Below are positions 51,788 through 59,917 of a stretch of DNA of 59,917 nt, one piece after another. Made by a program: the position numbers and the translations under genes. Every line of letters starts with the position of its first letter. Within the stretch, counting starts at the first letter, position 1. This DNA is from an uncultured Prevotellaceae bacterium (GTDB lineage Bacteria; Bacteroidota; Bacteroidia; Bacteroidales; Bacteroidaceae): positions 1 through 59,917 of the forward strand of contig ONLL01000035.1 of NCBI GenBank assembly GCA_900318685.1, written 5' to 3'. The notes beneath the pieces were generated by a model. That model saw only the letters and a list, made by a program, of their open reading frames with translations, did not search any database and was not told the DNA's origin.

Positions 51788-52414
51788 TTAGAACCATTTA
51801 TACCCGTGCTCCTTGCAATAGTCTATCGCAGGCTGATAGCCCTGGAAGGTGGCCTTGTGAATCCACTTCAGCCCCTTCTTCTCGTCTACGGGGACACCAT
51901 TGCCCGTCATGTGAAACCAGCCGATGGCAAACTGCGCCTGGGCATCGCCGCCATTGGCTGCCAGCTCATACCAGAAGGCACACTCCGACAGGTCTTTCTC
52001 CACGCCGTCGCCATTCCAGAAGGCCGCGCCGCAGTTCTTCTGACTCTGCACATGCCCCTGGAAGGCAGCCTCACGATACCAGAGGAAGGCCTTGTGATGG
52101 TCTTGCTCAGTGCCGTGGCCCAGGTAATAGGCGTTCGCCACATTCACCTGCGACTGCATGTCGCCCTTGTCGGCAGCTTTCATATACCACTCAAAGGCCT
52201 TCTCGCTGCTTTGCTCCACGCCCTTGCCGTGATAGTAGCACTCGCCCACGTTGAAGCAGCCATAGACATCGCCCAGCTCGGCTGCCTTCATATACCATTC
52301 AAAGGCCAGCTCCAGGCTTACCTTCACGCCCGTGCCGCGCTCGTAGCACACCCCAAGGTTGTTCATCGCCCTGGTGTCGCCCTCGTAGGCTTTTTCGCGG
52401 TAGCCATCAGCCAT
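51788..52414 (-). CDS. Sel1-like repeat protein
   Basis: A 208-residue all-helical protein made of about five Sel1/TPR-like units of 36 residues (AFEWYMKAAELGDVYGCFNV; AFEWYMKAADKGDMQSQVNV; AFLWYREAAFQGHVQSQKNC). No signal peptide is present. These repeats mediate protein contacts, and no partner can be named. The ATG at 52414 is preferred; an in-frame ATG six codons upstream is possible. Confidence 0.85.
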   Translation of the reverse strand: MADGYREKAYEGDTRAMNNLGVCYERGTGVKVSLELAFEWYMKAAELGDVYGCFNVGECYYHGKGVEQSSEKAFEWYMKAADKGDMQSQVNVANAYYLGHGTEQDHHKAFLWYREAAFQGHVQSQKNCGAAFWNGDGVEKDLSECAFWYELAANGGDAQAQFAIGWFHMTGNGVPVDEKKGLKWIHKATFQGYQPAIDYCKEHGYKWF

Positions 52415-52465
52415 GTTTCTTTCCTTCGGCATACGTTTACGTCAGATGATAACAGAATCAGGGGA

Positions 52466-52497
52466 CAAAGATACAAAGAAACGGGCAAACCACCAAG
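52466..52497 (-). promoter_or_regulatory. Promoter of the Sel1-repeat gene
   Basis: TATCTTTG (52473 to 52466) preceded after 20 bases by CTTG (52497 to 52494). Confidence 0.55.
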
Positions 52498-52605
52498 GAC
52501 TTGCGGGGAGAAAACTATAAACAAACGTTAAATACGGCATGGTCTGCGTCTTAAATAATCGAAAAAGTGATGCTCAGCAGCATTCGCAGAATCGATTTTT
52601 TTTGT

Positions 52606-52613
52606 TAATTTTG
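52606..52613 (+). promoter_or_regulatory. -7 box of the coiled-coil protein gene
   Basis: TAATTTTG followed by CACAG, 44 bases before the ATG at 52658. A weak TTCG is 19 bases upstream. Confidence 0.5.
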
Positions 52614-52657
52614 CACAGAGGTTTTGATCCAAAAGTATCACTAAAAACGAAAGAATT

Positions 52658-52966
52658 ATGTCAAAGACAGTAGAGATTCAGATTGAGAAGAGCCGCAATC
52701 TCGTAGAGGGCCTGCGCAAGCACCTGCAGGGCATCGGCGGCGGAGTGACCAACGAGGAAGTAAACGCCATGGAGCAGGCTGTGAGAGAGCTGGAGGCTGC
52801 CAATGCCGAGGTTGACCGCCTGCGTGAGGAGCTTGCTCCGAAGGTGAAGCAGATGAATGCCGTCATGGCCCGTGTGAAGAGTGCCTATGCCGAGAAGAAA
52901 AAGACGCTCAAGGGCTATTATCCGCAGGAGCGCTGGGCCGACTACGGCGTACCCGACAAGCGGTAG
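52658..52966 (+). CDS. Small coiled-coil protein
   Basis: A 102-residue protein with heptad-like helices (VNAMEQAVRELEAANAEVDRLREELAPKVKQM) and a basic C-terminal tail ending ERWADYGVPDKR. I do not recognise a family. No signal peptide or membrane segment is present. A role in protein or DNA scaffolding is possible but not shown. A hairpin/repeat tract begins directly after the stop. Confidence 0.75.
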   Translation: MSKTVEIQIEKSRNLVEGLRKHLQGIGGGVTNEEVNAMEQAVRELEAANAEVDRLREELAPKVKQMNAVMARVKSAYAEKKKTLKGYYPQERWADYGVPDKR

Positions 52967-52970
52967 GCTC

Positions 52971-53100
52971 GACATCAAGACATCAAAGACAACAAGAGAC
53001 ATCAAGACATCAAAGACATCAAGACATCAAAAGACAACAAAGACAACAAAGACAACAAGACATCGAGACGACCAGTTTCGTGTCTTGTTGTCTTGTTGTC
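52971..53100. repeat. GACATCAA/GACAACAA repeat tract with terminal hairpin, copy 1
   Basis: About ten degenerate 8-10-base units are followed by a long hairpin (arms AAGACAACAAGACA and TGTCTTGTTGTCTT). Bases 53030-53094 are identical to 59030-59094. It probably acts as a terminator. Confidence 0.85.
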
Positions 53101-53416
53101 GCTCTCGCCCTTTATTTACAGGGGTTTTCCAGAGATTAAGGGCCTCAAAACCCGTGTTTTGAGACCCAAAATGAAAACTCGAATACTCGAATACTCGAAT
53201 ACTTTAGAACGGCTTGGAGGAACCTTAAATCCTACATAAATCTGACGCAAATATGAGAATGGAAAAGATTTCTGTAAGATGTTGTGTAGATTTAGGGTTC
53301 AATGACCTATCGTTTTTTCCCTGAAAATTTGGAAGTTTCAGAAATTATCACTATATTTGCAGGCGAAAACTGGTAACTTTGAAAATTAAATGCAATAAAC
53401 TAAAAACTGATATATT
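53101..53416 (+). promoter_or_regulatory. Non-coding leader and promoter of the BspA-like gene
   Basis: There is no gene here. It contains a CTCAAAAC/GTTTTGAG hairpin (about 53142-53162), three ACTCGAAT repeats (about 53177-53200), and a promoter with TTTG (53328-53331) and TATATTTG (53352-53359) spaced by 20 bases. A second possible -7 box, TAACTTTG, lies at 53374-53381. The ATG is at 53417. Confidence 0.6.
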
Positions 53417-56400
53417 ATGAACAAGAAAACCATTTTCAGACATTTTCTGATGCTGCTGGTCCTCCTGCTCTGCTCCGCCCGGGCATCGGCACAGGAGGCA
53501 TACGCCTGCTACACGGTGGCGAACACGACACTGACGTTCTATTACGACACCCAGCGCAGCAGCCGCGCGGGCAGGACCTACGACATGAACACGGGCGTTA
53601 TTATGCCAGGCTGGCACAACGACAGAACTTGTGACGATGTGACCAAGGTAGTCTTCGCCCCCTCGTTCGCTGATGCTAGCCCGACATCCACCTGTTTTTG
53701 GTTCTATGAAATGGAGAAGCTTGAATCAATCACGGACATCAGTTTCCTGAACACAGCCAATGTAACTACTATGATATACATGTTCCAAGGCTGCAAAGGC
53801 CTGACGAGTCTTGACCTGAGCAACTTCGACACGTCCAAGGTGACCAACATGAACGGTATGTTCTACGGCTGTAGCGGCCTGACGAGTCTTGACCTGAGCA
53901 GCTTCAGCACGCAGAACGTGACCAGAATGGCTGAGATGTTCTACGAATGTTACAGTTTGACGAGCCTTTATGTGTACAGCTTCGACACGTCCAAGGTGAC
54001 CGATATGAAAGATATGTTCCACGGCTGTAGAGGCCTGACGAGTCTTGATGTAAGAAACTTCAATACGTCCAAGGTGACCGATATGACATATATGTTCTAC
54101 GGCTGTAGCGGGTTGACGAGTCTTTACCTGGGCAACTTCGACACGCAGAACGTGATCGGAATGGCTGGTATGTTCTACGGCTGTAGCGGCCTGACGAGTC
54201 TTGACCTGGGCAACTTCGATACGCGGAACGTGGACGGAATGACTGGTATGTTCTGCGGCTGTAGCGGCCTGACGAGTCTTGTCCTGAGCAACAAGTTCAA
54301 CACGTCCCAGGTGACCAGTATGAAGAATATGTTCTTAGAATGTAGCGGTTTGACGAGCCTTAACCTGAGCAGCTTCAATACTGCTAACGTGACCAGAATG
54401 GATGGTATGTTCTGGGGCTGTAGCAGTTTGACGAACCTCGACCTGAGCCACTTCAATACGGCCAACGTGACCGATATGCACTTGATGTTCTACTGCTGTA
54501 GAAAATTGACGAGCCTTGACTTGAGCAACTTCAATACGTCCCAGGTGACCGATATGAGTAAAATGTTCTACGCCTGTAACAGCTTGACGAGCCTTGACTT
54601 GAGCAGCTTCAACACGTCCAAGGTGGCTGATATGAATCATATGTTCTGGGGCTGCGACAGATTGACGAGCCTTAACGTGGGCAGCTTCAACACGTCTCAG
54701 GTGACCGATATGGGTAGTATGTTCTGCTGTAGTAAATTGACGAGCCTTGACCTTAGTAGCTTCAACACGTCCAAGGTGACCAATATGGGTTCTATGTTCG
54801 ACGACTGTAACGCTTTGACGAGCCTTGACGTGAGCAGCTTCAACACGTCCCAGGTGACCAATATGGCTTGGATGTTCCAAGGCTGCCGAAGCTTGACGAG
54901 CCTTGATCTGAGAAGCTTCAACACGTCCAATGTGACTAACATGAACACCATGTTCGGATATTGCCGTGGCCTGACGAGCCTTGACTTGAGCAGCTTCGAC
55001 ACGTCCAAGGTGACCGACATGACCGAAATGTTCAAATACTGTGACGAATTGACGAGCCTCAGCATAACCAATTTCGACACATCCGAAGTGACCGTTATGA
55101 GTGAGATGTTTGCATACTGTAAAAGTCTGACCGAGCTCGACCTGAGCAGCTTCAACACGTCCCGGGTTACCAATATGTATAGGATGTTTTTTGAATGCGA
55201 AAATCTGAAAACCATCTACGCGGGCGATGGCTGGAACACGGATGCAGTGACAAGTTACGATTATATGTTCTATAAATGCCCCAAGCTTGTGGGCGGCCAG
55301 GGTACGACCTACGACGCCAGACACGATGACAAGTCCTATGCCCATATCGACGGCGGCCCCAGCAACCCCGGCTACTTCACTGCAGCGAGGACTGGATACG
55401 CCAGCTACAACCCGACGGCCAAGTTGCTGGCTTTCTACTGCGACGACCTGCGCAGCTACCACGAAGGCCGGGGGGAGACGACCTACGACCTGAACCAGGG
55501 CTCTGCCAAGCCAGGCTGGTACACCGACGGCACCTACGCCGAGGTCACCCGCGTGCACTTCGACCCGTCGTTCATCAATGCCCGCCCGAAGTCCACCTAC
55601 TATTGGTTTGCCGATATGGCGAATCTGGATAACATCACGAACTCCACCTATATCAACACGAGTGAAGTGAAGAATATGGAGTCCATGTTCCAAGGCTGCC
55701 GAAAAATGACGAGCCTTGACCTGAGCCACTTCAACACTTCGAAGGTGACGACGATGGCGCACATGTTTGACGGCTGCATCCAAGCTACAGTTCTCAACGT
55801 GAGCAACTTCGACACGTCCAACGTGACCGACATGGAAGGTATGTTCAGTTACTGTAACAGCTTGACAAGCCTTGACGTGAGCCACTTCAATACTGCCAAA
55901 GTGACCAACATGAGCAAGATGTTCAACACTTGTTGTGACTTGACGAGCCTTGACGTGAGCAACTTCGATACGTCCAACGTGACCGACATGAGCTGGATGT
56001 TCCAGGCTTGTCTCATTTTAGAGAGTCTTGACTTGAGCTCCTTCAATACTGAAAAAGTGACGAACATGGAAAGCATGTTTAATCTTTGCGGCCAACTGAG
56101 AACAATCTATATTGCAGACAGAAACGATAAATGGTCCACGGCTGCTGTGACTAAGTCCGATTTTATGTTTGACAGTTGCAAAAACCTGGTGGGGGGTAAG
56201 GGTACGACCTACGCTTCCAACCACGTGGACAAGACCTACGCCCGCATCGACCAATCAACGCTCCGTCCGGGCTACTTCACAGTCTTGGGTACAGAGGCAT
56301 ACGCCGTTTATAGTAAGTCAAGTAAGACGCTGACGTTCCACTACGACACCCAGCGCCCCACTCCTAGTAACGTGGTCTATGACGTGAACATGGATGCCGA

Positions 56401-58996
56401 CGATCCCGCCTGGCTTTTTAGCGAGTACGTCAGCATTGTAACCAAAGTGATCTTCAACCCGTCGTTTGCTGCCGTTCGTCCGACGAACACTAGCCGTTGG
56501 TTCCAAGGCATGGCTTTGCTGACGTCGATCACGGGCATGGAGTACTTGAACACCAGCAAGGTGACCAAAATGGACTACATGTTCCGGGGATGCACGGAGT
56601 TAAGTGGCGTTGACTTGAGCCACTTCGATACCTTCTATGTAAAGTCCATGGCAGGCATGTTCCAAGGCTGCAGTAGTGTGACTGAACTTGACCTGGGCAA
56701 CTTTACCACCAGGTATTTTTTGGTCGATACAAGATATATGTTCAAGGACTGCCTCAGCCTGAAAACCATCAAGGTGGACCCCATCGATTGGAATACATAC
56801 GATGTAACATCTTCCACCGAGATGTTCAGCGGCTGTAACAACCTGGTGGGCGGACAGGGCACGCGCTATAACGCCTCCAACCCTACGGACAAGACCTACT
56901 CCCGCATCGACGGCGGCACCGACAACCCCGGCTACCTAACCAATAAGAACAGCGAGGGGTGGCTATACGAGGCATACGCCGTTTACACAGAAGAGGGGGA
57001 GCGCACGCTGACGTTCTATTACGACACCCAGAAGAATTCGCGTACGGGCTCGATATACAACGTTGAAAATCATAATTGGTTGGGAACTGCCAGCAATCTG
57101 AACCGGGTGGTCTTCGATCCGTCGTTCGCCGACTACCGCCCGACGTCGACCTCCGAATGGTTCTTGAATATGTCCAACCTTCTATCCATTGAGGGCATAG
57201 AGTACTTGAACACCAGCGAGGTGACCGATATGTCTTTTATGTTCAATAACTGCATCGGACAATACTTCCTCATGAAGACCCTTGACTTGAGCCACTTCAA
57301 CACGGCTAAGGTGACCAATATGCAAGCCATGTTCGCCAACAACAGCCGCCTGACGACCATCCTTGTGGGCAACGGCTGGACGACGGATGCCGTGACGAAT
57401 TCCGCTAATATGTTCTATGGCTGCACCCAGCTGGTGGGTGACCAGGGCACGGCATACAATGCCAACTACTTGGACAAGACCTATGCCCGCCTCGACGGCG
57501 GCACGGGCAGCCCGGGCTACTTCTCGCATTTCAAGGAGCCATACGCCTGCTACATGGCTGGCAACAAGTCGCTGACGTTCTACTACGACAACCAGCGCAG
57601 CAGCCGCGCGGGCACTACCTACGACCTGAACACCGGAAACAACCGGCCGGGCTGGACAGAGGAATATTCCGTGGCGTCGGCCATCACGACGGTAGTCTTC
57701 GATCAGTCGTTTGCCACTGCCCTCCCCGCAACCACAGCCTACTGGTTTGCCGACATGGCTGGCCTCCGGACCATCACGGGCTGGGAGAACCTCAACACGC
57801 AATTCGTAACCGACATGAGCTACATGTTCTCCAACTGCGGCATGCCGACCCTCGACCTGAGCAGCTTCGACACATTCCTGACGCGCGACATGAGCTACAT
57901 GTTCTACAGGTGCAGGGCGACGAGCATCGACCTGAGCAGCTTCGACACATCGTCGGTGACCACTATGGAGGGGATGTTCAATTGGTGTTTTAACCTGACA
58001 AGGCTTGACCTCGACAACTTCAAGACAAACGAAGTGGAGGTGATGACCTCGATGTTCGAGAATTGCCCCTATCTGAACACAATCTGTGTGGGCACCAACT
58101 GGAGCACAGCGGCCGTGACGGCATCCGACAACATGTTCTATGGCTGCACCCGCCTCGTGGGTGGCCTGGGAACGGCATATTCAGTCGCTAACCCACAGGA
58201 CAAGACCTACGCTCACCTCGACGGCGGCACCAGCAATCCCGGCTACTTCAGCCGATTCCAGGCCTACGCCGTCTACACGCAGGAGAACACCACGCTGACG
58301 TTCTACTACGACTCCAAGCGCGATTCCCGCACGGGTACCACCTACGACATGAATACAAGTTCCAATGCCCCCGGGTGGGGAGCTGTCAATAGCAGTGTAA
58401 CCAAGGTGGTCTTTGACTCGTCGTTTGCCGATTATTGCCCGACAACGACCCGTAGTTGGTTCAGCGGCATGACAAATCTCCAGACCATCACAGACATGAG
58501 CAACCTGAACACGAGCGAGGTGACCAACATGCAAGCAATGTTCAATCTGTGCAGCAGCCTGACGAGGCTTGACCTGAGAGGTTTCAACACGGCCAAAGTA
58601 ACAAGCATGGGCATGATGTTCAATGGCTGCAGCAGCCTGCAAACCATCTACGTGGGCGAAGGCTGGAACACGGAGGCCGTGGAGAGTTCCAATAATATGT
58701 TCCGTAGCTGTGGGAGCCTGGTGGGCGGTAAGGGCACGGCCTACAACGACTCCAACCCCAAGGACAAGACCTATGCCCACATCGACGGCGGCGCGAGCAA
58801 TCCCGGCTACTTCAGCACATTCCTTGGCGACGTGAACCTCGACGGCGTGGTGAATGCTGCCGACATGTGGGCACTGGCGGACATCATCATCGGCAATCCT
58901 CCGGCCGTGTACAGCCGCGAGGCTGCCGACCTCAACGGCGACAGCAATGTGAGCATCCAGGATCTCACCCGCCTGATCAGGATGCTGCTGCCGTGA
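53417..58996 (+). CDS. Giant BspA-like leucine-rich-repeat surface protein with C-terminal dockerin-like domain
   Basis: A 1859-residue exported protein with a signal peptide (MNKKTIFRHFLMLLVLLLCSARASAQ). It has six modules. Each starts with a strand block like YAVYTxxxxTLTFYYD and ends with a block containing LVGGxGTxY, DKTYAxIDGG and NPGYF. Between these lie variable numbers of 24-residue BspA/DUF285 repeats (LTSLDLSSFNTSKVTDM, MFxGC); the first module has about twenty. The last 60 residues hold two EF-hand-like calcium loops (DVNLDGVVNAAD; DLNGDSNVSIQD), a dockerin-like pair. BspA-type repeats bind host proteins or other bacteria. The near-identical repeats make copy-number change likely. 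Confidence 0.93.
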   Translation: MNKKTIFRHFLMLLVLLLCSARASAQEAYACYTVANTTLTFYYDTQRSSRAGRTYDMNTGVIMPGWHNDRTCDDVTKVVFAPSFADASPTSTCFWFYEMEKLESITDISFLNTANVTTMIYMFQGCKGLTSLDLSNFDTSKVTNMNGMFYGCSGLTSLDLSSFSTQNVTRMAEMFYECYSLTSLYVYSFDTSKVTDMKDMFHGCRGLTSLDVRNFNTSKVTDMTYMFYGCSGLTSLYLGNFDTQNVIGMAGMFYGCSGLTSLDLGNFDTRNVDGMTGMFCGCSGLTSLVLSNKFNTSQVTSMKNMFLECSGLTSLNLSSFNTANVTRMDGMFWGCSSLTNLDLSHFNTANVTDMHLMFYCCRKLTSLDLSNFNTSQVTDMSKMFYACNSLTSLDLSSFNTSKVADMNHMFWGCDRLTSLNVGSFNTSQVTDMGSMFCCSKLTSLDLSSFNTSKVTNMGSMFDDCNALTSLDVSSFNTSQVTNMAWMFQGCRSLTSLDLRSFNTSNVTNMNTMFGYCRGLTSLDLSSFDTSKVTDMTEMFKYCDELTSLSITNFDTSEVTVMSEMFAYCKSLTELDLSSFNTSRVTNMYRMFFECENLKTIYAGDGWNTDAVTSYDYMFYKCPKLVGGQGTTYDARHDDKSYAHIDGGPSNPGYFTAARTGYASYNPTAKLLAFYCDDLRSYHEGRGETTYDLNQGSAKPGWYTDGTYAEVTRVHFDPSFINARPKSTYYWFADMANLDNITNSTYINTSEVKNMESMFQGCRKMTSLDLSHFNTSKVTTMAHMFDGCIQATVLNVSNFDTSNVTDMEGMFSYCNSLTSLDVSHFNTAKVTNMSKMFNTCCDLTSLDVSNFDTSNVTDMSWMFQACLILESLDLSSFNTEKVTNMESMFNLCGQLRTIYIADRNDKWSTAAVTKSDFMFDSCKNLVGGKGTTYASNHVDKTYARIDQSTLRPGYFTVLGTEAYAVYSKSSKTLTFHYDTQRPTPSNVVYDVNMDADDPAWLFSEYVSIVTKVIFNPSFAAVRPTNTSRWFQGMALLTSITGMEYLNTSKVTKMDYMFRGCTELSGVDLSHFDTFYVKSMAGMFQGCSSVTELDLGNFTTRYFLVDTRYMFKDCLSLKTIKVDPIDWNTYDVTSSTEMFSGCNNLVGGQGTRYNASNPTDKTYSRIDGGTDNPGYLTNKNSEGWLYEAYAVYTEEGERTLTFYYDTQKNSRTGSIYNVENHNWLGTASNLNRVVFDPSFADYRPTSTSEWFLNMSNLLSIEGIEYLNTSEVTDMSFMFNNCIGQYFLMKTLDLSHFNTAKVTNMQAMFANNSRLTTILVGNGWTTDAVTNSANMFYGCTQLVGDQGTAYNANYLDKTYARLDGGTGSPGYFSHFKEPYACYMAGNKSLTFYYDNQRSSRAGTTYDLNTGNNRPGWTEEYSVASAITTVVFDQSFATALPATTAYWFADMAGLRTITGWENLNTQFVTDMSYMFSNCGMPTLDLSSFDTFLTRDMSYMFYRCRATSIDLSSFDTSSVTTMEGMFNWCFNLTRLDLDNFKTNEVEVMTSMFENCPYLNTICVGTNWSTAAVTASDNMFYGCTRLVGGLGTAYSVANPQDKTYAHLDGGTSNPGYFSRFQAYAVYTQENTTLTFYYDSKRDSRTGTTYDMNTSSNAPGWGAVNSSVTKVVFDSSFADYCPTTTRSWFSGMTNLQTITDMSNLNTSEVTNMQAMFNLCSSLTRLDLRGFNTAKVTSMGMMFNGCSSLQTIYVGEGWNTEAVESSNNMFRSCGSLVGGKGTAYNDSNPKDKTYAHIDGGASNPGYFSTFLGDVNLDGVVNAADMWALADIIIGNPPAVYSREAADLNGDSNVSIQDLTRLIRMLLP

Positions 58997-59094
58997 TAGA
59001 CATCAAGACATCAAAGACATCAAGACAATAAAGACAACAAAGACAACAAAGACAACAAGACATCGAGACGACCAGTTTCGTGTCTTGTTGTCTT
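58997..59094. repeat. GACATCAA/GACAACAA repeat tract with terminal hairpin, copy 2
   Basis: It starts right after the BspA-like stop. Bases 59030-59094 repeat 53030-53094 exactly. The hairpin would end transcription both of the BspA-like gene and of the convergent gene at 59102. Confidence 0.85.
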
Positions 59095-59101
59095 AATGAT
59101 T

Positions 59102-59413
59102 TTACGCAATCCTCACTTTCAGCCTGTTCAGTTCAGCACGACTGCTCACTTCTATCACGACCTGGAAGTGCTGCTCGTCGAGCCTGCTGACCTCGAGCAT
59201 GTTCCACGCCACGCCGTCGTATACAAAGTAGTTCATGACCTTACTGAGGAAGATGAGCAGGCAGAAAGCCGAGTTGAACTCCATCACGGCACGGTGGGCA
59301 CTGATGGCAGTGAGGGTGTAGAGCTGGGGGTCGTAGCGGGGCAGGCATTTCAAGTAGTTTTGGTAGATCCACTCGTTGCTTGCGTGTACACCGCCCTTTC
59401 CTGGCCAGCTCAT
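59102..59413 (-). CDS. Small protein coupled to the DUF3987-type gene
   Basis: A 103-residue protein starting MSWPGKGGVHASNEWIYQNY, chosen because its ATG overlaps the upstream stop (ATGA). The longer frame upstream overlaps that gene and is less likely. It has an aromatic-rich middle (AFCLLIFLSKVMNYFVYDGVAWNML) and a basic end. I do not recognise a family. Given the neighbour, a role in a mobile-element or primase-like function is a guess. Confidence 0.6.
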   Translation of the reverse strand: MSWPGKGGVHASNEWIYQNYLKCLPRYDPQLYTLTAISAHRAVMEFNSAFCLLIFLSKVMNYFVYDGVAWNMLEVSRLDEQHFQVVIEVSSRAELNRLKVRIA

Positions 59414-59917
59414 ACCGCAGCACCCCCTATTTTCTTCTTGTACCGCCCTTGCGCCGTTCGTTCGCACAACCCTTGCGCCACCCATCTGTTCAGCTGTGCA
59501 CATGCACCTCCCTTGGAGATATTGAGCCGTCCTATCACATCCTGCGTTGTGAACTCATTCTTCAGCTGCGCGAAGACGGCGTCGTTAGCCGACATGTGTT
59601 TCCTTGGCTTATACTCCTGCTCGGCATTGTCCCAGCTCTCCTGCAGCATGCGCCCGAAGAAGTGGTCCTGCCAGTAGATGACGGCCTCGTACATGAGCGT
59701 GGCAAACTGCAGGTCGCTGTCGTCCACCTCCACCTCGCCCGTCTTCTGGTATGCGTCCCACTGACGGCCGTAGATGCGGGGGATGGTGAACCATGTGGCG
59801 TAGAACACGTGTGACAGCAACCTCTTACCTTTGCATCCGATTATAGAGATTGTTCCATTTTCATGAAATAATTCTTGCAGATGGATGCAATACGGTTTAA
59901 GTTTTGTAGCTTTGCTA
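59410..59917 (-). CDS. C-terminal part of a DUF3987-type protein
   Basis: An open frame runs off the right edge. The visible part reads LLSHVFYATWFTIPRIYGRQWD, then LMYEAVIYWQDHFFGRML and a winged-helix-like end (TTQDVIGRLNISKGGACAQLNRW, then GRYKKKI). This matches the C-terminus of DUF3987 primase/helicase-associated proteins common in Bacteroidetes mobile regions. The 5' end is outside the window, so whether it is intact cannot be judged. Confidence 0.65.
   Translation of the reverse strand, partial: SKATKLKPYCIHLQELFHENGTISIIGCKGKRLLSHVFYATWFTIPRIYGRQWDAYQKTGEVEVDDSDLQFATLMYEAVIYWQDHFFGRMLQESWDNAEQEYKPRKHMSANDAVFAQLKNEFTTQDVIGRLNISKGGACAQLNRWVAQGLCERTAQGRYKKKIGGAAV

Noticed and set aside
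54335-55885. 516-codon open frame on the minus strand of the BspA-like gene
   Set aside because: It is a repeat-driven shadow of the 24-residue repeats on the other strand.
59096-59677. 193-codon plus-strand frame at the right end
   Set aside because: It lies opposite the DUF3987-like gene and its coupled partner, whose frames are supported by a family match and stop/start overlap.
59826-59833. TACCTTTG promoter box on the plus strand
   Set aside because: It lies inside the coding frame of the DUF3987-like gene and no plus-strand gene follows.

Overview
The window looks like a chromosomal segment of a gut-type Bacteroidales bacterium, most likely Prevotella or a close relative. The pointers are promoters of the TAnnTTTG (-7) / TTTG (-33) type with little Shine-Dalgarno signal, the bamD-rpoZ-DUF4293 gene order, polysaccharide-degrading GH29 and GH2 enzymes with signal peptides, BspA-type leucine-rich repeat and FISUMP surface proteins, and dockerin-like domains without a visible cellulosome. 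The genus is inferred; no rRNA gene is present.

Layout. (1) 1-4.0 kb, minus strand: end-truncated esterase, ATP-grasp enzyme, and a TonB receptor paired with a periplasmic heavy-metal-binding (HMA) protein. (2) 4.0-10.5 kb, minus strand: an eight-gene sulfur operon. In transcription order it encodes a Cys/Met-type PLP enzyme, DsrE-like protein, TusA, a family 2 encapsulin shell with an inserted cNMP-binding domain, a cysteine desulfurase with a long N-terminal cargo-like extension, a ThiS-like sulfur carrier ending GGGTL, an E1-like activating enzyme and a JAMM peptidase. (3) 10.5-11.1 kb: integrase remnant beside tRNA-Ser(CGA). (4) 11.2-17.9 kb, minus strand: a compact nine-gene operon (bamD, rpoZ, DUF4293, engB, ABC-F, recR, membrane protein, GT2, GNAT). 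(5) 18-22.8 kb, plus strand: uvrB, msrA, a FISUMP surface protein whose 3' end looks like a diversity-generating retroelement (DGR) variable region, and an antitoxin with a broken toxin. (6) 22.8-23.9 kb: non-coding repeats and three tRNAs. (7) 24-34.9 kb: metY, a LacZ-like GH2, TamB, and a probable L-fucose oxidation pair (amidohydrolase/lactonase and aldo-keto reductase). (8) 34.9-36.2 kb: non-coding, dense in palindromes and inverted repeats. (9) 36.2-45.8 kb: AraC regulator, two GH29 alpha-L-fucosidases and a second GH2. (10) 45.9-52.4 kb: DUF4832 protein, glycerate kinase, flavin reductase, CAT-like protein, flavodoxin, AraC regulator with an upstream leader ORF, and a Sel1-repeat protein. 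(11) 52.6-59.9 kb: a coiled-coil protein, a 1859-residue BspA-like protein flanked by 65-bp identical repeats exactly 6000 bp apart, and the C-terminal end of a DUF3987-type protein with a translationally coupled small gene.

How the genes work together. The strongest candidate for a little-described system is the sulfur operon. It appears to join a protein nanocompartment holding a cysteine desulfurase to a persulfide relay (TusA/DsrE) and to a protein-thiocarboxylate route (ThiS-like carrier, E1, JAMM) that could feed homocysteine or methionine synthesis by the first gene's PLP enzyme. The second is the putative DGR variable region, with a large inverted repeat just downstream but no reverse transcriptase in the window. 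The glycosidases, the fucose-oxidation pair and the AraC regulators suggest use of fucosylated, galactose-containing host or plant glycans.

Limits: family assignments were made by reading the sequence, without database searches. Promoters, terminators and start sites are motif-based predictions.
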